Notes: generated from the letters alone by a model not told the origin. DNA of 64,000 nt from Vespula vulgaris (GCF_905475345.1 NC_066595.1:4836501-4900500); one strand, 5' to 3'. Positions 1 to 13,568 are shown, counted from the stretch's first letter. Numbers and translations are program-made.

Positions 1-108
1 ATAGCATAACACGTGCTATAAACTTCTCGTTAGGTTTCATCATATATGAAGGTCGTTGAAGATTTTTTAACGGTTCACAAACGAACACTTCGTGTTCGAG
101 TTCGTCTA

Positions 109-110
<2 letters not shown>

Positions 111-206
<96 letters not shown>

Positions 207-250
207 GTCTCTGTCTCTGTCTCTGTCTCTGTTTCTGTCTCTTTCTTTCT
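111..250. repeat. (TC)n microsatellite passing into (TCTCTG)n
   Basis: Nearly pure TC to about 200, then about seven TCTCTG hexamers. It is the source of a spurious Ser-Leu open frame. Confidence 0.95.
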
Positions 251-2153
251 CATCTCGACGATTCCTCGAAGCAGCAGCCTTTCATCCAATGTAAGAGTTC
301 TCTCGCGAGACTCGACCCATAAATACGCGCGCGCCCGTGCTCCCAACACTGCTTTCCGTGTGCGTGCGTGTCTACGATAAAAGGAAGAAAGAAAGACGGA
401 GGGAGATGCGTATAGATAAGTAGAGGGATAAGGAGGACAAGAAAGAGAGAAAGAGAGGAAGAGAGAGCTCTTGATTATAGATGCCCAACCATGATAACCC
501 CAAAAATGAATAATGAAACGATCTCTCTTGCGCTTTTAAAACCTATGTACGCGCTCTGCATACGCCTAAAGAGAACGTATTATAAACAAACATTGAAAAT
601 CTTCTCTTTTGTCTTTTCTTTTCATTTAACAAAATTTTACTTAACTCATTAAATTACACAAGAATAGAAAAATCTTTAGATATATTTTATATTTCTTATC
701 CGACGTAATAATCATTCGCCTTTCATAAAATATTGACTTTCATAAAATTTCATAAAAAAAAAAAAAAATTGTCAAAAAAAATTGCTTGAATCATCGTCAT
801 ATATTTATACTAATATAAAATCTTGAGATATTAATATTTAACATAAGTATACATTTTATTAAATTGCTTAAAAAGAAAGGAATAACATACGATTAGATGA
901 ACGAATTAACATACGAATTTGATGAATCTCTCCTTTTATATTTTGTAAAATCTTATATCTTTCCCATTGAATTATTTTCTTCGGTAATAATCGAATACAG
1001 ATAATTTATACGATATCGACGTCGCGGCACCAAAATGATCGGTGTTCGACACAAAGTGCAAACTCGCTTCGACCGCTCGTTATCCCTTTTCTCAACGAGA
1101 GGATCCGGAATAATAACGTGTCCGTTCTCGCGATAGTTCGCCCGCGAGCTCCGTTAATAATTCATGAATTATTACTCGACGGACTCCGAGTAATTACCAT
1201 CTTGCACTCGATCCGATTCGAGAAAGTATATAGATACGGATGAACGCAATTAGGTATAAGGTACATCAAGGCTTTCTAGGTCGAGGGCTTCGTTCCTCTT
1301 TTCTCTTTCTTCTTTTGATTTAAGTATGTTGTCCTCCTGTAGAAGCCACGCGTCTCCCTTATTAAAAGGGAAGATAAAATTAAAGAATTATCATATTAGA
1401 TAAGAATTAAATAAAAGAAAAAAAGAGGATAAAAAGAAATAAGAAAAAAGGGAGAAAGAAGAAGGAGAGGAAAAAAAAGAAAGAAAGAAAAAAAGAAAGA
1501 AAAATCCAAACGTAAATCGTTCTCAAAACGATATATATCGTTCTCGAAGTTCATCTTCTTCAAAGATCTTTTGATCGTTCCCCGTGTCTCCCGAAGGATG
1601 TTCCATGCTATTCGAGCTACCTCGTTAGGTGCCGTATATTCCTTATCTCAGAACGTAAAGATGTAAAAAGATATTCTCTTGGAATCTCCGACACTCGCCG
1701 TCTAATGAATATATAACATTTACAGTAATATTTACTTGGAATGATGCATGGCTGCCGTGTTTCTACCAAAAATCTTATGAAATTACGGTATATATGTATA
1801 TACATACATACATACATACACAGATATATTCATGTATATATATTTGAAAAGACAAAACAATGAATTATTTACATAAACACTTATATGAATTAAAAAAAGA
1901 AAAGAAGAAAAGAAAACATCTAGTTCTTCTATAATATAATGGAAATACATAGATATATGTTTCAAAAATCATCATTCATCATCATCATCGTCATGATCAT
2001 CATCATCGAATTACTCATTCATATTTTCTTTTCGTAAGCGATCTTCCAGAACAATTCACTCTCGCCGTCGTCGGCTGTCTCGTTCGGTCGTCTCTAAATA
2101 CTCGAAGCGGCACGAGTGGCATTTCGTATCAGAAGCTCTCTTCGATCGAGCTA

Positions 2154-2295
2154 CAAGAAGAAGAAGAAGAAGAAGTAGAGGAAGAAGGAGATGGTAAGGA
2201 GGAGGAAGAGGAGGAGGAGAAGGAGGAACACGAACACGGCGGCATTGTGTCGCCGGGGTAACGTGAGACTCGAGGAACTCGAGAGAGCGCCACTT

Positions 2296-2346
<51 letters not shown>

Positions 2347-2367
2347 TTCTTTCTCTCTATCTCTCTG
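2154..2367. repeat. Purine GAA/GGA tract (2154-2227) and (TC)n tract (2294-2367)
   Basis: The two low-complexity tracts lie on either side of a short GC-rich unique segment. They create long but spurious open frames on both strands. Confidence 0.9.
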
Positions 2368-2560
2368 AGAAGCGTTAATACAAAGCTCGCATAACGCATG
2401 GCACGAGCGAGAGTCCGGAGAACGAGCGTGATAAACATGTCGACGTGAGTGGACCCCCTGTAGAGGTCCACCGTCGGGGTCCTGGGAGCTTCGTGCCACT
2501 CCACCTGCCCCTCCACCTGCCCTTCCATCACCTACCCTGTCCACCTACCTGCTGCCGATC

Positions 2561-2626
2561 CTTCTCTCTCTTTCTCTCTCTTTCTTTCTCTCTCGCGCAC
2601 GCTTTCTCTCTTTCTTTCTCTTTCTC
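2561..2626. repeat. TTTC/TC pyrimidine tract
   Basis: Imperfect CT/CTTT repeats interrupted by one GCGCACG. Confidence 0.85.
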
Positions 2627-2850
2627 AAACAGTTTTCACTTGAGATAAAAAATACTTAACTCCAGTGTTCTCTTAGATCTGTAGAAAATCCGAGTAAATA
2701 GTTTTATTATCTATTTTCATTGTTATTAAAGATTCCTTATTTTTTGTGTGAAAAATTAACGGAGAGTTAAAAATTTTTTACGATGAAAAAATGTTACAAT
2801 ATATATCTTAGTTCTTTTTGATTAATTTTGCTTTATTTTTTACGCGTCTA

Positions 2851-2853
<3 letters not shown>

Positions 2854-2906
<53 letters not shown>
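2854..2906. repeat. (TC)n microsatellite
   Basis: About 26 uninterrupted TC dimers. Confidence 0.95.
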
Positions 2907-2909
<3 letters not shown>

Positions 2910-5090
2910 CTCTATTTTTTATAGAATTCGAAGGATAATCCTTTAGATGAATTTCTTTAAAATTTTTCTCATTTCGAACAGTTATTATCATATTATCGAG
3001 CAAAAAAGAGAAACAAAACGTTCAGGGATATAACAGACGGCACTCGTTCCAAAATCCCATCCCATTTCACACAAATTACGGAATACCTTTTCGCACCCTT
3101 TCACTCCCTAACGATTTCCGGTTGCAGAGTGGATAATACGCTGGCGCCTCTCGTCGGCCAAAACGAGATGATTGCTATAATCGTACTGGCATTTCTTCTT
3201 TCCCTTCAAGAATTCCATAAAAAACGTTTCGTTTTCCACGAACAAGCGATCGATAGGTAAGTAACTAAATACCTAACTTACTTATCTACTTAACTACACT
3301 ACTTCGTAATCGCGTTTTAAAACCCTTATCACGAAATTTCTTTTTTCAATTTCTTTTCTTCTCTTTTCCGATTTTACATAGTAAGAAAAAGTAGTTGGCG
3401 TTTATCATACGGATTATCCTACGATAAACGCGCGATCCACACGAGACAAGTAGATTATTATACCGAACGATCGAGAGAAATAAACGATTTCGAAAGGACG
3501 ATTCTTTTCGACGAAAACAAGTTCGATCTATCGACCTATTCGTTCGTTCGCATCGTTTATGGATAAGACTCAACGATGAAATTTTCATGATGCTCGTCCT
3601 TTAAAGAGTCACATGAATTTCCTTTCGATTTCTTTCCATTTTTCAGAGAGATCGAAACGATCAGAGAGACCGAGCAAAAGAGAGAACGAGAGAGAGAGAG
3701 AGAGAGAAATATAGAGAAAGAGAAAGAGTGAATCCGATTGGTGATCGACGTTGAAAGGGCTCATAAACGCGGCTCATGGAATGTCGCTCATCTCGCTGCG
3801 CAAGTAGGTACTACCTTGGAATCAGTGGCAGTATAGCAAATCAAGTATTTTATTCGGCATAACTGGCTGCCGGCCGATGCGACAGCTCTTCATATAGGTT
3901 ATCTCTCTCTATCTCTCTCTCTCTCTTTCTCCTCCAACCCTCTCAACCTCATCCTCCCCCTCCTCTCTGTTCTCTCCCCAACCGCTTCCTTGCATGCGGA
4001 GTCGCCGCTCCAAATGTAGTTTTCAAATGCAGTGCATCGTTCGTGAACGGGGAATGCGGTCCGAATAGTGTCCAGTGATACTCAAACGCAACGATACATA
4101 TATATGTATCCTTCTCTCTCTCTCTCTCTCTTTTTCTCTTTTTCTCTTTTTCTCTCAGAGCAATGCAAGAACTTGTTAATATCCTCTGTTATCTCCCTAT
4201 GATTTTCACCGGTCTCTTTAACGCTCGACGCCAGTTGCCGCTTCGTTACTATTGCATTCACCTTCGACGTTTTTTTTTCTCTCTTTCTCTCTCTTTCTTT
4301 CTCTTTCTCTTTCTGTTTCCCATTTTTGTGAAAGCGAGATGAACGAAGAGATAAGGGAGGATTTCACTGGTACGACGCAGCCTCTCTTGACTGGCTATGA
4401 CAAAAAAGAAAAAGAGAGGAACATAAAAAAGAAAGAAACGAAAAATAAAAAATAAAAAGGAAAGAAAAGAATAAGCAAGATTAGAATGAACGTTTCAATT
4501 TCCCTCTATATCTTTCTCTCTACTATTTATTTATTTCTCTGTTATTAGATGGTATCTACCATTCCCTTCTCGCGATACGACGATTTAATCGTCTTTACGT
4601 AATTATTTCATTAGGTTTTATCAGCTTTTAGATAAAATTTCCGCCAATCCAATTAACGAATTCTTCTTTCCTTTCGTAGAACGATAAGAACTAATCGAAA
4701 CGTATTTATTTACTTATCAGTTTCTTTATTATTTTCATTTTATCCGATAAAGTATTTCGAAGGTTTTTAATCAATGAAAATTGCGAAACAGAGGAAAATT
4801 GTTGGATTTGAGAAGCCCTGCACGAGTCTGCCGTATTTCGTTTCCAACTCTGACGTCCTGTTAACGCAGCGGGTACAAAAAAGAAAGGAGAAAGAGAGAG
4901 ACAGATTCTTCAGTACGACATAGGTATCGTCCTGAACAGTTTTCAACAAATCGACTTGAATACTAACTCCAAAAAAGGACGAGCTTTTACCATATAGGAA
5001 ACAAAAAAAAAAGATTGAAAAAAATTTCCTCGACTTCGTCTATCATGAATTTTACGATGGTGCTTTTAAATATCGATAAGATCTCGTTGC

Positions 5091-5683
5091 GATCATAATT
5101 CAAAAATATTTTCCACGATTATAGATAGTTTTGTCTAATTATTTTCTTATTTTCTTTTCTCATATTTTCCATCGCGATATCGTCAAATAATAATTCATTG
5201 AACGCTGGAATAACACGAAGATATTTTTTGGATGAATGAACAAAAAGTAAAAAAAGAAAAAAAAGAAAAAAAAAACAAAAACAAGACGACGCATTGTTCC
5301 TTCAAAATAGAGTCAGACTTTTTCAGCGCAAAAAGCGTGAGAGACCGCATTGAAAAATCGTATAGGAATTTTAGTACCGTGATCATAATTTAAAAATATT
5401 TTCCCTTTTTGCAAATATTTTTGTCTATTCTTTCTTCATTGGTTTTTTTATTTATTTTTCATTCCTTTCATCGTGATATCGTTAAAATAAAAATTCTCTG
5501 ACGCTCGAATAATTCAAAATATCTTTTGTTTAGTAAAACAATTAAAAAAAAACAAAAAACAAAAAAAACAAACAAGAAATAAAAAAGAAAAAGAAAGAAA
5601 AAAAGAAAAAGCCAATGCATTGTTCCTTATAAAAATCGAGGTTTTTAAGCGCAAAAAATATGAGAGATCGCATTGGAAAAGCG
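5091..5683. repeat. Diverged tandem duplication, two ~290-300 bp units
   Basis: Unit 1 (5091-5360) and unit 2 (5381-5683) both run GATCATAATT, AAAATATTTTCC, a CG(T/C)GATATCGT block, GACGCTCGAATA-like sequence, an A-rich run, GCATTGTTCCTT, AGCGCAAAAA, GAGAGA-C/T-CGCATTG. The order is the same and divergence is considerable. It is not coding. Confidence 0.8.
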
Positions 5684-6409
5684 AGCACGGATTTATATCC
5701 GCGGGATATATCTCCGTAGTGTTTCCGTTGCAACCGTGCCGGCTGGATTTATGGTCTACAACCGCCTCATTGCGATCGTAGCGTAAAATCTATGGGCAAA
5801 GTATATCGGTCTCGTCGTTGCCTCCGGCCGACGAAAAATTTGCACCGAGCGACCGAGTACGTTTCTAAATTTTTTTCTTCTTTCTTCTTTCCTTTTCTAT
5901 TTCCTTTTCTTTTTCCTTTTTCTTTTTGTTTCTTGCTTTTAAAGTAAGCTCGCGCTCGCACATGTCTCCACATCGTGTACGCCATGTACACTATGTAACT
6001 TATGTACGTCGCCTTTTTGGGAATTCATTCTTTCGAATTTCAGCTCGATAGAGAAACGTTATCGTCGACGTACGTGTACATACCTAAAGGATATGAACGA
6101 TAATAAGATCTTTCGAAATGGAAAGCCTCGGGAGAGATATATTTTTTAACGAAAAAGAAAAAAAAAGAAAGAGTTTCAAGAAACGGATGGATGAAAAGTA
6201 AAGTGGATGAAGCCAAAATAAATTGGGCAAAGACGATCCGCGTATTAGAAATATTTCGAGCGAGGAAGAGAGTAGAGGATGGAATAAAAAAAGAAAAGAA
6301 AAAGAAACAAAAAAGAGAGAGAGAAAAAATGTCGAGAAAGAAATGAAATAAAAAAAAAAAAAGCAAAAAGAAAAAGAAAGATAAAGGAAGGAAGTGTTAT
6401 ATAATCCGT
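5684..6409. other. Non-coding DNA
   Basis: A CpG-rich stretch at 5690-5850 and 5940-6010 is followed by A-rich low-complexity sequence at 6150-6390. No coding exon seen. Confidence 0.6.
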
Positions 6410-6790
6410 TAGGATTCGCGACGGCGGGCCGCGCGAACGGAGCGAAGCGGCTAATTAATATTTGCAGTTAAATCTACGATCTAGATTTGAAATGAACCGC
6501 TAGCTATCCTCCAGACAGCCAGGTAGGATCCGTACCGGCTCCCTGATTCCGTTGTCCGACGCGTTGAAACCGAGCCGGCACTGTTGTTCTGTTGTTTCCG
6601 AGCATCATCGCGATAGCATTCGTGTGAGTGTTCACTGACCTGACGAGAGAGTGTGGCCGCCTGCAAAGTAGATACGATAGTTAGACGAGCTTAAACTTTT
6701 ACGGAAGACACCAGACACGTTGTGCGGAAGGAAGCGTCTTGCAAGAGTTGCCGTGCGTTCAACCGTTTCTTACCTCCTTTCGAACGTAAT
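6410..6790. promoter_or_regulatory. GC-rich complex island; candidate enhancer or non-coding first exon
   Basis: A GC block (GGCGGGCCGCGCG) is followed by a homeodomain-type site (GGCTAATTAATA) and then about 250 bp of balanced, CpG-containing, non-repetitive sequence. It stands out from the AT-rich surroundings. There is no conserved open frame. Confidence 0.3.
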
Positions 6791-7056
6791 CGAACGACAA
6801 AAATTGCACGAGTTCAAGGCTTTTTTATCCCTTTCTTTTTCTATTTTTCTTTTCTTTCCTTGAAAGGTCAAAAAGTATGAGAAAGAAAGAAACGTTAGCT
6901 CGTTTTATGTTAACGTTACTACGAAGCTATCGACCGATCGAAAGAAGACGAGAAATCTCGAAAAAGATACGAGCCAAGCTACGAAACTCGCTAACGAGTT
7001 ACGAGTGGCACGACGCGAGAGACAGGTGGAAGAAGTAAAGAAAGAAGAGCAAGAAA

Positions 7057-7059
7057 AAG

Positions 7060-7091
<32 letters not shown>

Positions 7092-7131
7092 GAAATAGAA
7101 GTAGAAGTAGCAAAAGAAGAAGAAGAAGAAG
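7057..7131. repeat. (GAA)n tract
   Basis: GAA triplets interrupted by GTA/AAT. On the minus strand it encodes a spurious poly-Leu frame. Confidence 0.9.
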
Positions 7132-8489
7132 GAGTTGAAAAATAATAAGAAGAAAAAGATCACGTAGGAAGGCAGCATTGAGAAGGTAAGATAATTTCAT
7201 TTGCCGCGAGCATACGCGGGAAGTAGCTCGAAGACGATTACCGAGGGATCCCGTGTTCCTGTCATCGACGAATCGAGATCTCCTATCTGATGCTGATTAT
7301 GCGCGAGCCTTACGTGTGTAGATACGAGCCGGCATACAATGTATAATAAAAACGTTACCCGTCTTCGGGCTCGCCCTCGAACCAACCAACAACCTATATC
7401 TACTTACAACACAACGTAGGTACCAACCTAACTTCTACATCATTTCCGTGTATAAGTATAGACGCCTCTCTCGTTTACGCGATTCGAACGTGCGCGCACT
7501 TATGTATGTATCCATCTATGTATATATGTTAGAGATGTGCATCTATTATATACCTACCTACTCACATATATACTTATTTAACATCGCGTAGGAAGTTCCG
7601 GCCCGTAGAAACTCCAAGTTGGAATCAACCACGCGAACCTAGCGTCTCTGATTGGTAATTAAACGCATGACAGCCGACCGCTCATTCATCGCTCATCTTT
7701 CTCTCCTTCTCCTTCTTCTCCTCCTCCTTCACCATCTTTTCTCCTCCTCCTCCTCCTCCTCCTTCTTCTCTCTGCTACCTCTTCCCTTTGTCCTACGAAC
7801 CAACGATAAATGTAATGACGGTCGAGTACGTAATTAACGTCATTTTTCTTTAACCTCGGCATCACGATTATAATCGAGACAACTATCTCTTCTACCTATA
7901 TATTGTATTAATTCTTTTCGAACGAGATACCTTCATAAAAGCTCGTTGATTTCGATTCGATCGAGATTAGAAACGTTGCCTATACCCCGCGAGCGCGCTC
8001 GCCCCCCACCCCCGTTCCTCACCCTCCTCTCTTCTTCTCTCCCTTTTGCGTAATCGCATTCGATCGTAATTGTATTTAATTACCTACCTACCGTCCGCGC
8101 ACACAACAGCTGGGACTAGCACGATTTTTCATTTCGAACTGAACGCTACATACATTTTGATTCCTATGTAATTTTACAAACGAACAGGAGAAAGGATGGA
8201 CGGAAATTTTCATTTTATTACCTCGGCGATCTTGTACATCGTTGATCTGCCGTCAAAGATAACGTATGTTAGACTTTACAAGATATTTCCTTAAAAAAAA
8301 TACATTTTAATTCTTTCAATGCGATGAAACAATCTGAGAAACGATGCGTTTTTCGAAAGTCGTCGTGTTATTTTTGTTTTGTTTTTTCTTTCATCATTTT
8401 TTCCTTCGTTTCTTTTTCTTTTTTTTTCTTTTTTGATAAATGGGAACAATACAACGAATAATTAAGATGTCGTTTCGACTTAAAACGAA

Positions 8490-8491
<2 letters not shown>

Positions 8492-8536
<45 letters not shown>
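8492..8536. repeat. (AT)n microsatellite
   Basis: About 22 uninterrupted AT dimers. Confidence 0.95.
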
Positions 8537-8540
<4 letters not shown>

Positions 8541-9180
8541 GATAAAATTCACGATTTGCTTATTTTTATGGAAGTATAATTACACCCGCAGTGAATCGCA
8601 TCGCGTTCGTGGCAACTCAAGTGCTGATAGTAATTTAAATATATATACCAAGAAACCTCGATTCTTACATCTTTATTTTCTAGACTGTATAAACATTGTA
8701 AATACATAAGGCACGCATAATACATCGTTCGAACGTAGTTTTTACTGAATGAAAAGAAAAGGAAAAGGAAAAATGAAAAAAGGAAGAAGGGAAAAGGGAG
8801 AAAAGAAGGAAGGAAGAAGAAGAAAAAGAAGAAGAAGAAAAAAGAAAAGGAAAAGAAAAAACTTATGTTCGCGTCCCGTGCGATATTATTTTTTTACAAA
8901 ATACGCAAAACATGTTAGCGTGCACGCGAGCAAGTAAGTACTTACCTAAGTCCTTACTTACGCCACCATACGAATCTCCATTTTAATCGTTCTCATTTTC
9001 CAGGAGATGGAAATGCTGCGCGTGCTCATCGATGCCAAAAAGCGAGCCGAGCGTGGAAGCCATTCACAAACAAGGCGGACGTTGCTTTGCAAGAAGCAGG
9101 GAGAACAGAAAGTTCCATGAAACGCCGTTTGCCAGCCGTTTGTCGGCGAAGCTAATTCCCGTTTATCGCGCTCATCTGGC

Positions 9181-9606
9181 CCATAAACAATAACAATTAC
9201 GAGTATCACTAATTTCATGCTCGAGACATCCCCTTCTCGTTCGTCGTACGTATTTTGCCAGAGAGGGGAAACTAATAAAAGAAAATATAAAAAAGAATGA
9301 AAAATGGAAAATTAAAAGAATACGTGCACGCATACAAAACCACGAATAAAAATCCAAAACTTCTGCTTTAAATCCCTTTCGAAAATTATTTTTGTCCTTA
9401 ACAATTTCATATAAACATCTACTTACTGTTTCCCCTTTCTTCCGGTCTCATATATCATAGGTCGTTAGAATATGATTTATAACTTGTCAATACAAACGAA
9501 ATGGTTAATAATTATTTTTCCAATATGAAAAAACGAAAAGAACGAGAATGATCATTGATAATTAATTTCTAATGATTTTTGTTTCGAAAAAAAAACACAT
9601 AAAAAC

Positions 9607-9648
<42 letters not shown>

Positions 9649-10016
9649 CATTATTAGAAAATAATGTTTATTCAAAAAAAATCGTACATGATTTCTAGGG
9701 ATATTCGTTTGGAAAAAATACTATAATATATATATTTACGTACGTAAGCACGTCACTAAAAAATATCGTTAGATTTCATTATGAGGAACGTAGTAAGGAA
9801 TGATAGTTTTTTTCTCAAAGCGAAATAAGAACGACGATCATACGTAATCTTTCTCTAGTAACTTCCGCTTTAAAAGGAAACTACGGTCACGTGAGGAAGA
9901 AATGAAGAATGATTCGCACGAAAGGCAACTTAAGTATCTAAGTACTATCGTTTCGCCGTCCGGCATATAGGCAATAACAATTACGGATATCGCTAATTTT
10001 ATGCGCGAGCCATCCC
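9181..10016. repeat. Pair of duplicated ~50-bp elements 784 bp apart
   Basis: The copies at 9181-9232 and 9963-10016 share CAATAACAATTACG, a TATC(A/G)CTAATTT block and a CGAG(A/C)CATCCC end, with roughly 85% identity. Weaker similarity continues upstream. Both contain homeodomain-like TAATT/CAATTA cores. An (AT)n tract at 9610-9643 lies between them. Confidence 0.7.
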
Positions 10017-10307
10017 TCATGACCGAGCACGGCAATAAATACGAACGAGAGTGGTGGAAAGAGTGGTAGTTACCGATGTAGTTCACGGCTTCCCATTACA
10101 CGGCAGTGTGAACCGTATCCCTTCTCCCTTTCTAACTAACTCTGCTCTTTTATATACAGGATGATTATGGACGATGCTTATGCTTCTTTCTCTGTCCTTC
10201 TCTCTTTTTCCTTTCTTTTTGTCTACACGAAATTTAAAAGACAAAGACCTTCGATTTACGTGTCAATTTATATTTCAAATAAATTTTTCTCTTTTCTGTC
10301 TATCTCC

Positions 10308-10345
<38 letters not shown>

Positions 10346-10992
10346 TTCTCTCACTTTCTCTTTTCATTTTTTTTAATCTCGAGTTTAGAAAAATAATCTC
10401 TCTCTGAATCCAAAGAGATACGGATCAATTCCAATCACGATGTCAGCTATGTATATGAGTAACGTTACCGAAAGCGTAGGTGTTTTGATATATCGTATAT
10501 GTGATTACATGTATACCTATACACACATACACACACATATACACATAGATATATATGTATATATTTCTGCAGGGAGGCAACTACGCGAGGCGTTATCCCA
10601 CCTGCACGATATCCACGCCGGAGGTATGCCGGTGTAGCACGGTGAACAAGTATGCCCGCTTCCTTCCACATTAAATCCCAGCGAATCGCGAATCTTTCCA
10701 TCTCTCTCTCTCTCTCTTTCTCTCTTTTTATCTTTCTTTCATTCTCGACGGTGAATTGCCGTAGGGCACGCACATGGGATTTCGCGCGTGGTATATAGAA
10801 TCGAATCACGAGCGCAACCACGAGACGACGATGACGATCAGGCGAATGAGAAGAAGGAGGAGAGGAAAACGACGAAAGGGTCTCTTGTGAAACGGAGAAC
10901 TAGGACCGTACATTTATATGTTATGTGTGCATATATGTGTACGTGACTCGATCTAACATGTGAATGTATATCTGTGTATGAGCAATGTGAAT

Positions 10993-11032
10993 CTCTCCTT
11001 CTCTCTCATTCTATCTTTCTCTCTTTCTCTCT

Positions 11033-11079
<47 letters not shown>

Positions 11080-11279
11080 TATCTCTCTCTCTCTCTCTCT
11101 CTCTGTATGTTATGGTGCCCGTGCTCACGATCAATCTACTCTTTCTTGGTAGAACCCACGAAGGTGCTTCTCTGCACTCGCCTTGATCTCGATCCTTTCA
11201 AAGTGAGAGAAAGAGAAAGAGAAAGAGAGAGACAGAGAGAAAGATTGAGAAAGAAAATGAAAGAGAGAGAGAAAGAGTG
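10993..11279. repeat. (TC)n tract followed by (GA)n tract
   Basis: (TC)n at 10993-11105 and (GA)n at 11204-11279 are complementary and about 100 bp apart, so a transcript could fold on itself. Confidence 0.9.
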
Positions 11280-12270
11280 AGGGAATGTTATACGCTAGAA
11301 ACTGTTGATATTGGTCGAACGATTTACTTACGTTTTCAATGGAAATTCTTTGCACAAGGTGGATGAAAGATCGTAGAACTTGTTCGTGTAGAAAACATCA
11401 ATTTTATTTCTCCTAACTACGAACGTTCTTATTACACATATCTACTCCGTGAAACGTGCGATAATAAATAATTTCGAGAAAAATAGATAAATAACGAAGA
11501 ACTCGAACCGTCGATCGTATGTATGTACGTACAAATGGCGCACGTGATCACCTTTACCAAGCTCTTGGAAAGATCTTATCTATGTATATGTATACGTAAA
11601 CATGACGTATATAAACAAGCTTTTTCGCGTAACAATTGCGACGACTTTCATCCAATGTCATTGAAACATGCTTTAAAAATCATTAGTACTCGATCGTCAA
11701 CAAGTTACAAAAGTAAACATTGCAAAAATATTACTTTGTCAATGAATATTACTTTGTCAAAGTCACCTTTATTTTTATTTTTTAAATGGCATCATATATA
11801 ACTTCATATATATAACTACGTAGTGATGTTGAATAAATAACATTCAAACAAATTCAATGACATAGATACTTTAGTTGGATAATTTGTTTAAAAAATCATT
11901 TTCGATTTAATAAAAATCTTTATAAACTTCTGCGACTTTTATTCGTAAAAATATTTACAGTTAATTATTTACGAAATACTCATAGAAATTGTGTATTTTC
12001 TATGCAACATATGGGTCAAACTCATAAATGTGTGGATGCAAAATGAACGCTGGATTTATGAATAGATGGATGGATCGATGAATAAGTGGAAATATGTGTA
12101 CATAGGTGTTTATATATTATATATATGTATCTATGTATATACGTATGTATGCATATATGCAAATTTTTTTGTTACACTACCGGAAGTACCTAAAAAGTCA
12201 AGTCGGGGCGACCGTTATGCGAAACACTGTATGATATATCTATGTATAAAATCACACATTATATATAAAT

Positions 12271-12278
<8 letters not shown>

Positions 12279-12326
<48 letters not shown>

Positions 12327-12504
12327 AATACATATAAACTCGTTGGATTTACGTAAAGGTAGAAGAAAGACGAGGGTGTTTCGCGATCGGTCGGAATTAG
12401 GCGCAAAACGTTCGCAGCCTGTAGGGAACTTAACGAATAAGAAGAGAGAAAGAGAAAGAGAAAGAGAAAGAGAGACAGAGAAAAAGAGAGAGAAAGAGAG
12501 AGAA
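12279..12504. repeat. (AT)n (12279-12323) and (GA)n (12441-12504) tracts
   Basis: The AT run has about 22 dimers. The GA run is interrupted by AAAG and ACAG. Confidence 0.9.
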
Positions 12505-13568
12505 GATACAAGAAGCCGCTTTAAGTGTGTGCGTGTGAGCACACGATCGTAAGAGTTGCATGGCTCCTCATAATCTCGCATATTTACACTGGCCGCCGTG
12601 AATAAAACTGTTACATTATGTTTCGGCATTCCCACGTGTGCGTACGAGATCGCCGCTAAGAGGATGGTGGATGAAGAAGAGGTTGAGGGGACCAAAGGAG
12701 GAATCCTCCGAGCGCTCATTTTTTCTCATTGCCAGCCACGCTCTCGCCATAGCGGTTTCGATTCTCTCATCGTTGGTATTAAAAGGTCCAGGTTTTCTTA
12801 CCGTTTGAAAAAATTTTCATATATACCTAAATAACGTAGAAAAAAAAAACTCGGAATGTCGAGTGATACTTAACTATCACGTGATGAAAGATAAATCGAT
12901 AGATAACAAAATGTCATCGAATGTACAAATTAGATATAATGATTTTTAAATAATTTCTAATGTCATATTAAAATACTCAATAATTTCAAATTCAATCTTC
13001 AGATCTCGACTATATGAGAAAAATTTTCGATATAACGATTTTAATCAAACGATTCGTATGCAACTAATCTAATCAATCTGACGATCTAAAACATTCTCTC
13101 TATCATTTACGCATAGAAATTATACCTATATAAAATAACGCAGTTCGAACGATTTTTAACGAAGATTATTATACCATACGATATAAATATTAAAAAGTCG
13201 ATTCGATCGATCCTTCGTTATGATCGACAAAAGAAATCTAAATTAAGTAATATAAATATACAAAAAACTTATAAATAATCGATGTAAACGTGGAAATAAA
13301 TGTACACATTGGAAATTCTTTGAAACGCAATAATTTCTTAAGTCGTTCGAGAAGTTTAGACATTTTCGGAGATAACGCGTACATAGACGTAATATTAAAA
13401 AAAAAAAAAAAAAAAAAAAAATCGTAGAACGAGTATCAGGCGTTGACACACATCGTCCTATGAACAAAACGGACTGCAAGATGGAGTCTCCATGAAAAAG
13501 AAACAGGCAATCCGACGTATAGTATAGTCTTGAGGATTACGGTAAAAGCGCCGGTAGACAACTGTTAC

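Larger units (their letters stand above)
1..5090. other. Non-coding, microsatellite-rich DNA
   Basis: No open frame here looks coding: the longer ones are Ser-Leu or Arg-Glu repeats from (TC)n/(GA)n tracts. AT-rich parts are near 600-960 and 1380-1510. More complex CpG-containing sequence lies near 1010-1230, 2380-2560 and 3730-3910 and could be regulatory. Confidence 0.6.
6791..9180. other. Non-coding DNA with several microsatellites
   Basis: Includes a (GAA)n tract at 7057-7131, TCC/TTC tract at 7695-7775, (AT)n at 8492-8536 and a purine run at 8750-8859. CpG-containing unique segments lie at 7190-7380 and 8990-9180. No supportable exon. Confidence 0.6.

Noticed and set aside
2056..2544. 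162-codon minus-strand frame
   Set aside because: Its centre is Arg-Glu repeat from (TC)n, and the flanks do not resemble any protein.
12252..12719. 155-codon minus-strand frame
   Set aside because: More than half is Ser-Leu and Ile-Tyr from (TC)n and (AT)n tracts.
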